The notes beneath the pieces were generated by a model. The model was not told the DNA's origin. It was given only the letters and a program-made list of their open reading frames with translations, and did no database searches. DNA of 64,000 nucleotides, taken from Gammaproteobacteria bacterium. GTDB lineage: Bacteria; Pseudomonadota; Gammaproteobacteria; DSM-16500. The number at the start of each line of letters is the position of its first letter. The first letter of the stretch is position 1. The translations under genes were made by a program, and so were the position numbers. The DNA is taken from contig JABDEF010000001.1 in assembly GCA_013287235.1 (NCBI GenBank), positions 23,134-87,133 on the forward strand, in the 5' to 3' direction. Below are positions 52,073-59,528 of this stretch, piece after piece.

Positions 52073-52168
52073 GACTAATATTGATTTTAACATTTTTCTA
52101 TGTTAAAAGTCATTATCCTGCTAAAACTTGCACACTTCTTGTTTTCAAAAATAAAAATAAGGCCCCCT

Positions 52169-54250
52169 ATGCAAAAAAATCTTGCTGAACAACTCATGGA
52201 TACATTAGTCCGTCAGTTTAAATTAAAAGAATTTCGTCCAGGTCAACTGGAAGCACTCATCACGCTCATGACAAAAAAGCGGCTGCTTTGTATTCAACCG
52301 ACCGGGCATGGTAAATCTTTGCTGTATCAAATTCCAAGTGTCCTGCAAGAAGGAATGACACTTGTGATTTCTCCCTTGCTTGCTCTGATGCGCGATCAGT
52401 TGAAGCAACTCAAAGAGCGATTTCAAATTCCTGCCGCGAGCATCAATACCGATCAATCCATGGAAGAAAATATGAATGCATTTCAAGCCGCAAGAAATGG
52501 TGACATTCGTATTTTATTCATTGCACCAGAACAACTGGATTTGATTGAACGTGTGAATTTTATTTTAGGATTATCGATTCAATTATTAGTGGTCGATGAG
52601 GCACACTGTATTTCTACTTGGGGTCATGATTTTCGCCCCAGCTACCGACAAATTATTCAACTCGTACACGCACTCATTCAAAAAAATCCTGATATAAAAC
52701 TTTTAGCATTGACAGCAACTGCCAACAAAAAAACAGAACAGGATATTAAACAGCAATTCAACATTGATACAGCACCGCTAATTGTACATCGAGAAAGCAT
52801 GGAACGAAAAAATATTCGTCTTTCTGTGATACATTTGCGAGGACTTGAGGAAAAACTCGCGACCCTCACAGATTTACTTTCTCATTTATCGGGCAGTGGT
52901 TTAATTTATTGTGCCACACGTGAAAATACAGAACTCGTTGCAGAATATTTATTAAGTCAAGGGTTTAAAACCGCGGCTTACCATGCTGGCATCGATACGC
53001 ATCTTAAACTTTCGATCCAAAATGATTTTATTCAAGATCATTATCCCGTGATTGCAGCGACCAATGCATTAGGGATGGGTATTGATAAACCGAATTTGCG
53101 TTATATCATTCATTTTGATTTTCCAGGATCGATTACGGCTTATTATCAAGAAGTGGGCCGTGCGGGACGAGATGGATACCCTGCTGAAGGAATTTTATTG
53201 TACGATCGATCGGATAGCAAAGTGCAGCACTATTTCATTGAATCGGCAATCCCCACCGTTGAGGATTTTCAAACCGTACTTTATACCGTCGGACGCGAAG
53301 AAACGTCCAATTTATCTTTTTTAAAACGTGAAACGGGTATGCATCCCACGAAGCTGTTGGTCGTCATGGCGGAATTAGTGGAACAAGGATTTATACTTAA
53401 ACAACTTGTGAAAAATTCGCAAGTTTACACCCAATCTTCTAAAAAAGGTTTTCCGAATCTTTCGCGTTATCAAACCCAACAAAAAGTCAAAATCATGGAA
53501 TTGGAAGCCATACAACATTATGCCGAGCAATCTAAACAATGTTTAATGGCGATCTTGCGTGAATCCTTGGGCGATACGCATGCTTTACCCTGCGGACAAT
53601 GTAACCGCTGTGTAGAAACTGTTTTTAGCGTTGCCAAAAATAAAGATCTTCTCATGGCCATTTCGTCATGGTTAGAACGTCGAACCATTCCCATTATTTT
53701 AAGTAAAAAAATCAAAAATGTTTCTACCGGTGTTGCCATCCTCGATGGGAAACAGCGTTCAGAAGATTTTATTCATTTTATGCGAGCCCGTGCGGCGCAT
53801 GCCGATCTAAAAGAATGTTTTCCGAATCCATTATTACAGTTGATTAAAACCTGTTTACATGAAATGGATAAACATCATTCGATCGGTACGATTGTCTCAC
53901 TTCCTTCACGCACTTGGGCGGCACGTCAAAAAATTATCGAATATTTCGCGACATTTTTAAGAATTCCTTTTTTTCTAGATTTATTGCAATGGGAAAAAGT
54001 GCCTGATACACGTCAGGGTGAACTTTTGAATAATGATCAGCGAAAACATAATGTGCATCAACACATGCGTGTTTCTGAAAATAGGAAAATTCCGAATGGT
54101 ACGATATTATTATTCGATGATTACACCGGTTCTTTCGCAACGTTAAATGAAGCCGTCAGAGCCTTACGCGAGCATGGGATTAAAAATAAAATTGTGCCGT
54201 TTACCATTGCAGCGGTGAAATGGCGATTGGGAAAGTCGGGGATGATTTAA
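52169..54250 (+). CDS. RecQ-like DNA helicase with C-terminal phosphoribosyltransferase-like domain
   Basis: 693 residues from the ATG at 52169 (AAGG upstream). Helicase motifs: QPTGHGKSLLYQIP (I), VVDEAHCISTWGHDFRPSY (II with the RecQ loop), LTATANKKT (III) and GRAGRDGYPAEG (VI). A Zn region includes LPCGQCNRC. No HRDC domain. Instead the last part contains NGTILLFDDYTGSFATLNEAV, which resembles the PRPP-binding loop of phosphoribosyltransferases. Such RecQ-PRTase fusions occur in other bacteria but the second activity is unproven. Typical role: unwinding at stalled forks. Confidence 0.88.
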   Translation: MQKNLAEQLMDTLVRQFKLKEFRPGQLEALITLMTKKRLLCIQPTGHGKSLLYQIPSVLQEGMTLVISPLLALMRDQLKQLKERFQIPAASINTDQSMEENMNAFQAARNGDIRILFIAPEQLDLIERVNFILGLSIQLLVVDEAHCISTWGHDFRPSYRQIIQLVHALIQKNPDIKLLALTATANKKTEQDIKQQFNIDTAPLIVHRESMERKNIRLSVIHLRGLEEKLATLTDLLSHLSGSGLIYCATRENTELVAEYLLSQGFKTAAYHAGIDTHLKLSIQNDFIQDHYPVIAATNALGMGIDKPNLRYIIHFDFPGSITAYYQEVGRAGRDGYPAEGILLYDRSDSKVQHYFIESAIPTVEDFQTVLYTVGREETSNLSFLKRETGMHPTKLLVVMAELVEQGFILKQLVKNSQVYTQSSKKGFPNLSRYQTQQKVKIMELEAIQHYAEQSKQCLMAILRESLGDTHALPCGQCNRCVETVFSVAKNKDLLMAISSWLERRTIPIILSKKIKNVSTGVAILDGKQRSEDFIHFMRARAAHADLKECFPNPLLQLIKTCLHEMDKHHSIGTIVSLPSRTWAARQKIIEYFATFLRIPFFLDLLQWEKVPDTRQGELLNNDQRKHNVHQHMRVSENRKIPNGTILLFDDYTGSFATLNEAVRALREHGIKNKIVPFTIAAVKWRLGKSGMI

Positions 54251-54294
54251 CTGTCACCCCTGCGGGGTGACACTTCTCAAGACTGTACGATATA

Positions 54295-55038
54295 ATGCCC
54301 GATTACGAAAACAACCAGCGAGCCTCGACCATGCACTACCTTCTCAACGGTTTTTACCTCATCACCCGCCCTGGAATAAAACGCTATGTCGTGATTCCAC
54401 TTTTGATTAATATTGCTTTATTCACCGGATTATTTTTCTTCGTACGTCATTTTTACCATCAACTCTCCGTCTGGATTTTAGGATTCTTACCCTCATGGCT
54501 ACAATGGCTTGAAATACTTTTATGGCTTTTATTTTTAGCGGGATTTTTTCTGGTAATCCTTTACACCTTCGTGATATTCGCCAACATCATCGCAGCACCC
54601 TTCAATAGTTTATTAGCAGAAAAAGTAGAACACTATCTCACAGGAAAACTATTACCTGAAAAGAGCAAGAACGATTTTATCAAAGACATTCCTCGAAGCA
54701 TTGCCCGCCAATGTATTATTTTAGGCTATTACATCCCTCGCGCGATTGTTTTATTGCTTCTATTTTTTATTCCTGTCATCCAAATCATTGCACCCATTTT
54801 TTGGTTTATATTTAATGCCTGGTTGATGACATTACAATACGTCGATTACCCAGCGGATAACCATCGTATTTCTTTCACCAAAATGCGCATGGTGCTTTAC
54901 CAAAAACGCGTACACTCTATGGGTTTTGGGATAGGCACATTGATACTCACCATGATTCCTTTTTTGAATTTTATTGTAATGCCCGCCGCCGTTGCTGGTG
55001 CTGCTCAATTTTGGATCTCTGAATGTAAAAATGGGTAG
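54295..55038 (+). CDS. CysZ/EI24-family membrane protein
   Basis: 247 residues with four to five membrane helices. Family motif: LINGFYLITRPGIKRYVVIPLLIN at the start, then FVIFANIIAAPFNSLLAEKVE and PLQFYNAWLMTLQYVDYPADNHR-like NAWLMTLQYVDYPADNH, characteristic of CysZ. CysZ transports sulfate in E. coli; sequence-similar EI24 proteins have other roles. The first ATG at 54295 has no obvious ribosome site; the ATG at 54331 (MHYLLNG) is a possible alternative. Confidence 0.87.
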   Translation: MPDYENNQRASTMHYLLNGFYLITRPGIKRYVVIPLLINIALFTGLFFFVRHFYHQLSVWILGFLPSWLQWLEILLWLLFLAGFFLVILYTFVIFANIIAAPFNSLLAEKVEHYLTGKLLPEKSKNDFIKDIPRSIARQCIILGYYIPRAIVLLLLFFIPVIQIIAPIFWFIFNAWLMTLQYVDYPADNHRISFTKMRMVLYQKRVHSMGFGIGTLILTMIPFLNFIVMPAAVAGAAQFWISECKNG

Positions 55039-55104
55039 ATTTTTAATATATCATTTGTTATCATATTAATTTTTATCCATTATTCATATAAGTGAGATAC
55101 TAAT

Positions 55105-56055
55105 ATGCAAATTCGATTTGAAGGCCTGAATTACAAAAACTTATGGCTGAGTTTATTTGAATCAATCGAAAATTCTAATACTACTATTAACGATAACTTC
55201 GCTGTATTGGAAAAAGCTTTACCAGATAATAAAGAATATTACGATTTTTATGTTAAAACATTTAGTAAGAAAGATTTCCCTCCACGCACACCCTTTATTT
55301 GGGACAAACAAGAAAAAAAAACAGGCGATACCTTGCTGATTCCCGCAGCAAGAACTGGAAACTATCCTGCCGTCAAAAGACTCTTGGACAATGGCGCCTT
55401 TGCTCATATTAAAAATGAAAATAACGAAACAGCCATAGATATAGCCTTAGAAAGAGAAGATGCACAATTAATGAAGCTATTACTTTCATCTCCATCTGCA
55501 AAAATTGAACCTTCTCAATTAGATATGATTTGTGTTATTTTAGGCAAACCATATCCAACAATTGGATTTTCTATAAATTGGCAGGAAAAAATAGACGCTT
55601 GGCTTGATATTTTGGTGAACCACAAAAATGTCTTACCATCCGCACATCCTTCCATTGAATTTGGCATCATAAAACATTTCATCTCTGCCAATAATGAATA
55701 TGCGATTGAATACTTGCTTTCGCGCAAATTTTTAGTCGAGCAAGAATACATTCAAAAGCTTGCGAATCAAGCAAAAAATCCGAAAATATTAGCCTTATTG
55801 GTTTTTCACGGCGCCATTATTGATCCACAAAGCGTAATAGATGATTTTTCCATACAAATTTATCAAACAAAACTCGTAGAACTTGAAAATCAACAGTCCC
55901 CTACACCATTAGAGGTAAGCAAGTTAGTCGAGGGTCATTTAGATAAAGCAACTACAAGCGTCGTCCAACAATTTTTATTTTTTAGTGCGCCGGAAACACG
56001 TGATGCCGAACCTGTCTCATTACCGCAAGGTGACCCACTAAATTGGAAACCTTAA
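55105..56055 (+). CDS. ankyrin-repeat protein
   Basis: 316 residues, soluble. Two ankyrin repeats are clear: DTLLIPAARTGNYPAVKRLLDNGA (73-104) and NNETAIDIALEREDAQLMKLLLSS (105-137); further helical repeats such as NNEYAIEYLLSRKF follow. Ankyrins mediate protein binding and are abundant among effectors of intracellular bacteria. The C-terminus PQGDPLNWKP is not a CaaX box. No ribosome site other than GTGAG is obvious. Host target unknown. Confidence 0.82.
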   Translation: MQIRFEGLNYKNLWLSLFESIENSNTTINDNFAVLEKALPDNKEYYDFYVKTFSKKDFPPRTPFIWDKQEKKTGDTLLIPAARTGNYPAVKRLLDNGAFAHIKNENNETAIDIALEREDAQLMKLLLSSPSAKIEPSQLDMICVILGKPYPTIGFSINWQEKIDAWLDILVNHKNVLPSAHPSIEFGIIKHFISANNEYAIEYLLSRKFLVEQEYIQKLANQAKNPKILALLVFHGAIIDPQSVIDDFSIQIYQTKLVELENQQSPTPLEVSKLVEGHLDKATTSVVQQFLFFSAPETRDAEPVSLPQGDPLNWKP

Positions 56056-56103
56056 GACATTTGTCATTCCCGCTTTCGCAGAAATGACAGAAACTCGGAC
56101 CTG

Positions 56104-56853
56104 TCATTTATAACGACGTCTTATCTGCCGCAATTGCCACAAAGTCATCACAGGTCCTGAAAAAGCATAAATAATAAAGATGGCAAATAAAGCTTGCGGC
56201 GGATCGATGGCAATACCCACAAGAATTAAAACCGGAATAATTAAAACCACAAAGGGCACTTTGCCTTTGAGATCAATTTTTTTAAAACTGTAATAACGAA
56301 TGGTACTCACCATGAGTGCCGCTATGGTCACGGTGAGAATAGAGACGGGGATGGCAATTAAAATACCTTGTACTTCATAAGTCGCGCCTAGCCAAACGGT
56401 ACCTGCAATAACACCTGCACCGGCGGGCGACGGTAATCCTTGAAAATACCGTTTATCGATATCCTGTGCTTGTGTATTAAATCGCGCCAAGCGCAATGCG
56501 GTCCCTGCTGCATATAAAAAAGCCGCTAACCATCCGAGTTTCCCCAGATTGGACAAAGACCAGCTATAAATAATTAAAGCGGGTGAAACCCCAAAAGCAA
56601 CCATATCGGATAAGCTATCGTATTGGGCACCAAATGCCGTTTGGGTATTTGTCATGCGTGCGACGCGGCCATCCAATGCATCCAAAATCATGGCAACAAA
56701 AATGGCAATAGCAGCCGTATCAAAATACCCTTTCATTGCAGCAACGACAGAATAAAAACCTGCAAATAATGCCGCTGTCGTAAATAAATTTGGCAGAAGA
56801 TAAATTCCTCGTCGATGTTTAATTTCTTGTATGTTGTTTTGATGGTTTCCCAT
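56104..56853 (-). CDS. pssA: CDP-diacylglycerol-serine O-phosphatidyltransferase
   Basis: Makes phosphatidylserine for phosphatidylethanolamine. 249 residues, GGATA upstream. The CDP-alcohol phosphotransferase motif D-G-x2-A-R-x8-G-x3-D-x3-D is present (MILDALDGRVARMTNTQTAFGAQYDSLSD split as ALDGRVARM and GAQYDSLSD). About eight membrane helices. Type II (PssA) by the ILDALDGRVAR pattern. A full repeat element sits upstream. Confidence 0.93.
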   Translation of the reverse strand: MGNHQNNIQEIKHRRGIYLLPNLFTTAALFAGFYSVVAAMKGYFDTAAIAIFVAMILDALDGRVARMTNTQTAFGAQYDSLSDMVAFGVSPALIIYSWSLSNLGKLGWLAAFLYAAGTALRLARFNTQAQDIDKRYFQGLPSPAGAGVIAGTVWLGATYEVQGILIAIPVSILTVTIAALMVSTIRYYSFKKIDLKGKVPFVVLIIPVLILVGIAIDPPQALFAIFIIYAFSGPVMTLWQLRQIRRRYK

Positions 56854-56887
56854 TTTTTTATCCTCATATAAAAAACCATAACTATTA

Positions 56888-57000
56888 ACCCCCTTTGAAA
56901 AAGGGGGTCGCCATGCGCTTTTTGCATGGCGGGGGGATTTTTTAAGCTGTAAAATCCCCCCGCCTCGCTACGCTCGTCGACCCCCTTTTGCAAAGGGGGT
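56888..57000. repeat. 113-base palindromic element, full copy
   Basis: Same family as 21163: accccctttgaaaaaggggg, tcgccatgcg/gcatggcgg hairpin, then aaaatccccccgcctcgc and cttttgcaaagggggt. Nearly identical to 21163. Confidence 0.93.
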
Positions 57001-57046
57001 GAATAGATACGTGTCAAGCACAATAAAATTATTTTTAGTACTATAC

Positions 57047-57063
57047 TTTAAGGATCACTTAAG
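57047..57063 (+). promoter_or_regulatory. PmrA-type box
   Basis: TTTAAG-GATCA-CTTAAG fits the PmrA consensus YTTAAK-N5-YTTAAK at every fixed position. TATATT at 57074-57079 could be the -10, so the box covers the -35 region, as at known PmrA promoters. It lies 55 bases before the gene at 57118. Confidence 0.75.
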
Positions 57064-57117
57064 ACTTTATCTTTATATTTTACGCTGTTTGGAACGATTC
57101 TAAAATAAGGAAATAAT

Positions 57118-58623
57118 ATGGCCATATCAAGACCTCAAGATGACATCGCAATCCAAGTTCCCTTCATACCAGAAGACGCCCCTATCTTAGAAAAAGAACC
57201 TGAAAATCCCCCCGTTTGCACTATCAGTAAACCTGCAAAAACCGCTTTTTACCACTCTTTTACCTTTATTTCAGCATTCACGCATGCAATGAACAGTTTT
57301 ACAGCAGGGGTGGCGCTCATGAGTTTAATAGAGCACTCAGAATCAAAATCAATAGGCGAAATCTTTTGGGAAGGCACCGCGGCTATTTCTGCACTAAATT
57401 TAAGCATCAGCAGTTTATTAGGAAGCTGTTCATTTTCTGTCAATTATGCACAAGCCTTAGATTATTTACCAAAGATGAAAAATGATTTGCTTTCGCTGGT
57501 TCAGACATTTAAACACCCTATCACCTCAGAAAAAAAAGCAGGCCTTAGCCTTACACTTCTACTTTCCGGCGGCGCTGCACTTTGTAGCGCTATTTTCGCA
57601 TGGGATACTTACCGTTCCATTCCCGATAAACGTGTTCAATATCCGCTGGCTTTTATCTCATCCGCGGTGACACTCGTCATGACCATGGCCACACGTTATG
57701 TCAGAACGAAACAACAGATGGAAGAAATTTCATATTTTTATTCGAAGGAAGATGTTTTTCTTTTAAAATTTATTAAAGAACTTAAAAATGTGAGTTACCA
57801 CTTCAAAAACCTTCATCGAGATATTTTGGGCGAAACAAGCGATCAAGAAGATACGATTCTCATCTCAGATAACCTGATCACCCTATTCAAAGAACGGGGT
57901 TTATCCATACAAGATCGCGCAGATTTAGAAGAAACCATTGCGCATTTACTTCAATATCGATCAGACATCGAAAAACAAGATCCGGATATTCGTTTGCTGA
58001 AAAATATTTTACAAACAAGTTATATGATTATGTGTACATGGATTACAGCAGAAGTGTTCGGTGAAAAATTAGCAGGGATTTTTCCAGCAGTAGATGGGAA
58101 AGGTGCGATCCCTTGGGATATATTTCGATTATGCCTGGGGATTTTTTTCGCCTCTTCACATGTGATTACTTATCATCTCATGGCAAGAGATATCTCCGAA
58201 ACATTGTATCGAAGCTACTGCATTTCTCCTAAAAAAACGGCTTTGTGGTTTGCATTAAATTTAGGGGCCGCATTCACTTTATTTAATTATTACCTGAGTG
58301 TTGCAGATAACAAAGATCATCCACCCGTATTCCCGCTTCCTAAAAAAGAATCTTCTTTCGGATTAGCATTAGGTTTAACAGCAGCAGCTGCAAATTTTAA
58401 TCTTAATTTTGATTCTTGTGCCAGTAAATTTATCATGCCAGAACCGACACCCTTCATCAAAGAACTTCAAACTTTTCAAAAATCCATTACAGAAGAAAAT
58501 CCGATTCAAAATCGAGAAAATTACTATTACGCTAGCAGGCGTATTCGATCGACATTTTTTAAACCTGAAACTACTGAACGAGAAGGATGCTTCGCGCGTC
58601 TTCGTCGACGATTGCATTTTTAA
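57118..58623 (+). CDS. unrecognised membrane protein behind a PmrA-type box
   Basis: 501 residues. At least six hydrophobic segments in two groups: near residues 45-105 (FYHSFTFISAFTHAMNSF, AISALNLSISSLLGSC), 140-195 and about 300-430 (WITAEVFGEKLAGIF, FRLCLGIFFASSHVI, GLALGLTAAAANF). The middle is a charged cytosol-like part. The Arg-rich tail (FARLRRRLHF) is basic. No family recognised. AAGGAAAT precedes the ATG. The PmrA box hints at envelope remodelling or effector-type control, but a role is unproven. Confidence 0.75.
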   Translation: MAISRPQDDIAIQVPFIPEDAPILEKEPENPPVCTISKPAKTAFYHSFTFISAFTHAMNSFTAGVALMSLIEHSESKSIGEIFWEGTAAISALNLSISSLLGSCSFSVNYAQALDYLPKMKNDLLSLVQTFKHPITSEKKAGLSLTLLLSGGAALCSAIFAWDTYRSIPDKRVQYPLAFISSAVTLVMTMATRYVRTKQQMEEISYFYSKEDVFLLKFIKELKNVSYHFKNLHRDILGETSDQEDTILISDNLITLFKERGLSIQDRADLEETIAHLLQYRSDIEKQDPDIRLLKNILQTSYMIMCTWITAEVFGEKLAGIFPAVDGKGAIPWDIFRLCLGIFFASSHVITYHLMARDISETLYRSYCISPKKTALWFALNLGAAFTLFNYYLSVADNKDHPPVFPLPKKESSFGLALGLTAAAANFNLNFDSCASKFIMPEPTPFIKELQTFQKSITEENPIQNRENYYYASRRIRSTFFKPETTEREGCFARLRRRLHF

Positions 58624-58659
58624 TTTTTGGGTTTCAAGAAAAAAATGCGAGTATTTCTT

Positions 58660-59052
58660 TTACCAAATAATTGATAATTTGGATACATCTTTTAAATGCT
58701 GATCACAAGTAATAAGATTTGCTTCATAGTGAATTGCAGTTGCAGCGATAAGACGATCAGCTGGATCAAAATGATTAAATACTCGAGTTGTTGCAATTGT
58801 GGCAATGTCAGTCGTGATATCAAGAACTTTCATTCCCTTAGATTGTAAAATGAGCGATAGGAAATTTTTTGTATCTGTGCCTGGATCGAGGCGGTTTTTT
58901 TGGATTAGCATGCCTATTTCCCATAAGCTAATATCACAACAAAAAAGTATATTGTTCTTTTCGGCATGAAGAATGGCTTTTTTTGCTTTGTTGGTTAGTT
59001 TATTAGGGGTTAATGCATCAAAAATAATTGCACAGGTATCAAGAACAATCAT
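58660..59052 (-). CDS. vapC: VapC-type PIN-domain toxin
   Basis: 130 residues from the ATG at 59052, which overlaps the antitoxin stop (ATGA). PIN-domain acidic residues are present: VLDTCAIIFD (Asp), SLWEIGM (Glu) and DPADRLIAATA (Asp), plus an ITCD near the end. VapC toxins are Mg-dependent ribonucleases, typically cutting tRNA or rRNA. Second in a vapBC operon. Confidence 0.9.
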   Translation of the reverse strand: MIVLDTCAIIFDALTPNKLTNKAKKAILHAEKNNILFCCDISLWEIGMLIQKNRLDPGTDTKNFLSLILQSKGMKVLDITTDIATIATTRVFNHFDPADRLIAATAIHYEANLITCDQHLKDVSKLSIIW

Positions 59053-59279
59053 TCTTCTACAGTCCATTTGTCTTTAATGGGCGAAACAACATCTCCGACT
59101 TTTGATTTTTTGCGTAATTTTTTTAATTTTTGTTGAGCCTCATGCTTCGCGTTAAGAGGGGGTAAAACCCGAGCAATGACATTTCCATGTGAAGTAATGA
59201 GAATCTCAGAACCCTTATGTACACATTCTAAATATTTGGGTAAATGATTTCGGAATTCAGTCACATTGACTTCTTGCAT
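59049..59279 (-). CDS. vapB: VapB/Phd-type antitoxin
   Basis: 76 residues from the ATG at 59279 (MQEVNVTEFRNHLPKYLECV) with GAGGAG upstream; the longer frame is not real. The N-terminal Phd/YefM DNA-binding fold has VNVTEFRNHLPKYL and GNVIARVLPP; the C-terminal tail (VVSPIKDKWTVEE) would wrap the toxin. A perfect palindrome lies in front of its ribosome site. Confidence 0.9.
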   Translation of the reverse strand: MQEVNVTEFRNHLPKYLECVHKGSEILITSHGNVIARVLPPLNAKHEAQQKLKKLRKKSKVGDVVSPIKDKWTVEE

Positions 59280-59292
59280 AAAAACTCTCCTC

Positions 59293-59311
59293 TGTACATT
59301 TAAAATGTACA
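59293..59311 (-). promoter_or_regulatory. palindromic operator of vapBC
   Basis: tgtacattt-a-aaatgtaca, perfect nine-base arms, 8 bases before the vapB ribosome site and overlapping a TATAAT -10 box (59311-59316 on the minus strand). Expected target of VapB or VapBC. Confidence 0.8.
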
Positions 59312-59405
59312 TTATATAAAAATAAAAATCAAGACACCCCAACAAATTATATTTCCAGATTCCCACAAGATATCCACATCTTGTTCTATTGCGCTTCTCT
59401 AAAAT

Positions 59406-59452
59406 ATACAGTATGTTGTGTTTAATCGAAGGAAAATGTCTATATATTGTGT
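59406..59452 (+). promoter_or_regulatory. paired NrdR boxes before nrdA
   Basis: atacagtatgttgtgt (59406-59421) and tgtctatatattgtgt (59437-59452) fit the NrdR box pattern (ACAnWATATWTTGTGT-like) and lie 31 bases apart, three helical turns, the usual spacing. NrdR, not in this window, would repress nrdAB when dATP is high. Confidence 0.75.
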
Positions 59453-59528
59453 TTTTTCCAAAAAACGCTTATCGTATAAGTACTTAACTCCTTCTTAATA
59501 ATTATACACGCGCTCTGGAGGAGCTCAC

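Noticed and set aside
55105..56055. CaaX box on the ankyrin protein
   Set aside because: The end is LNWKP, with no Cys.
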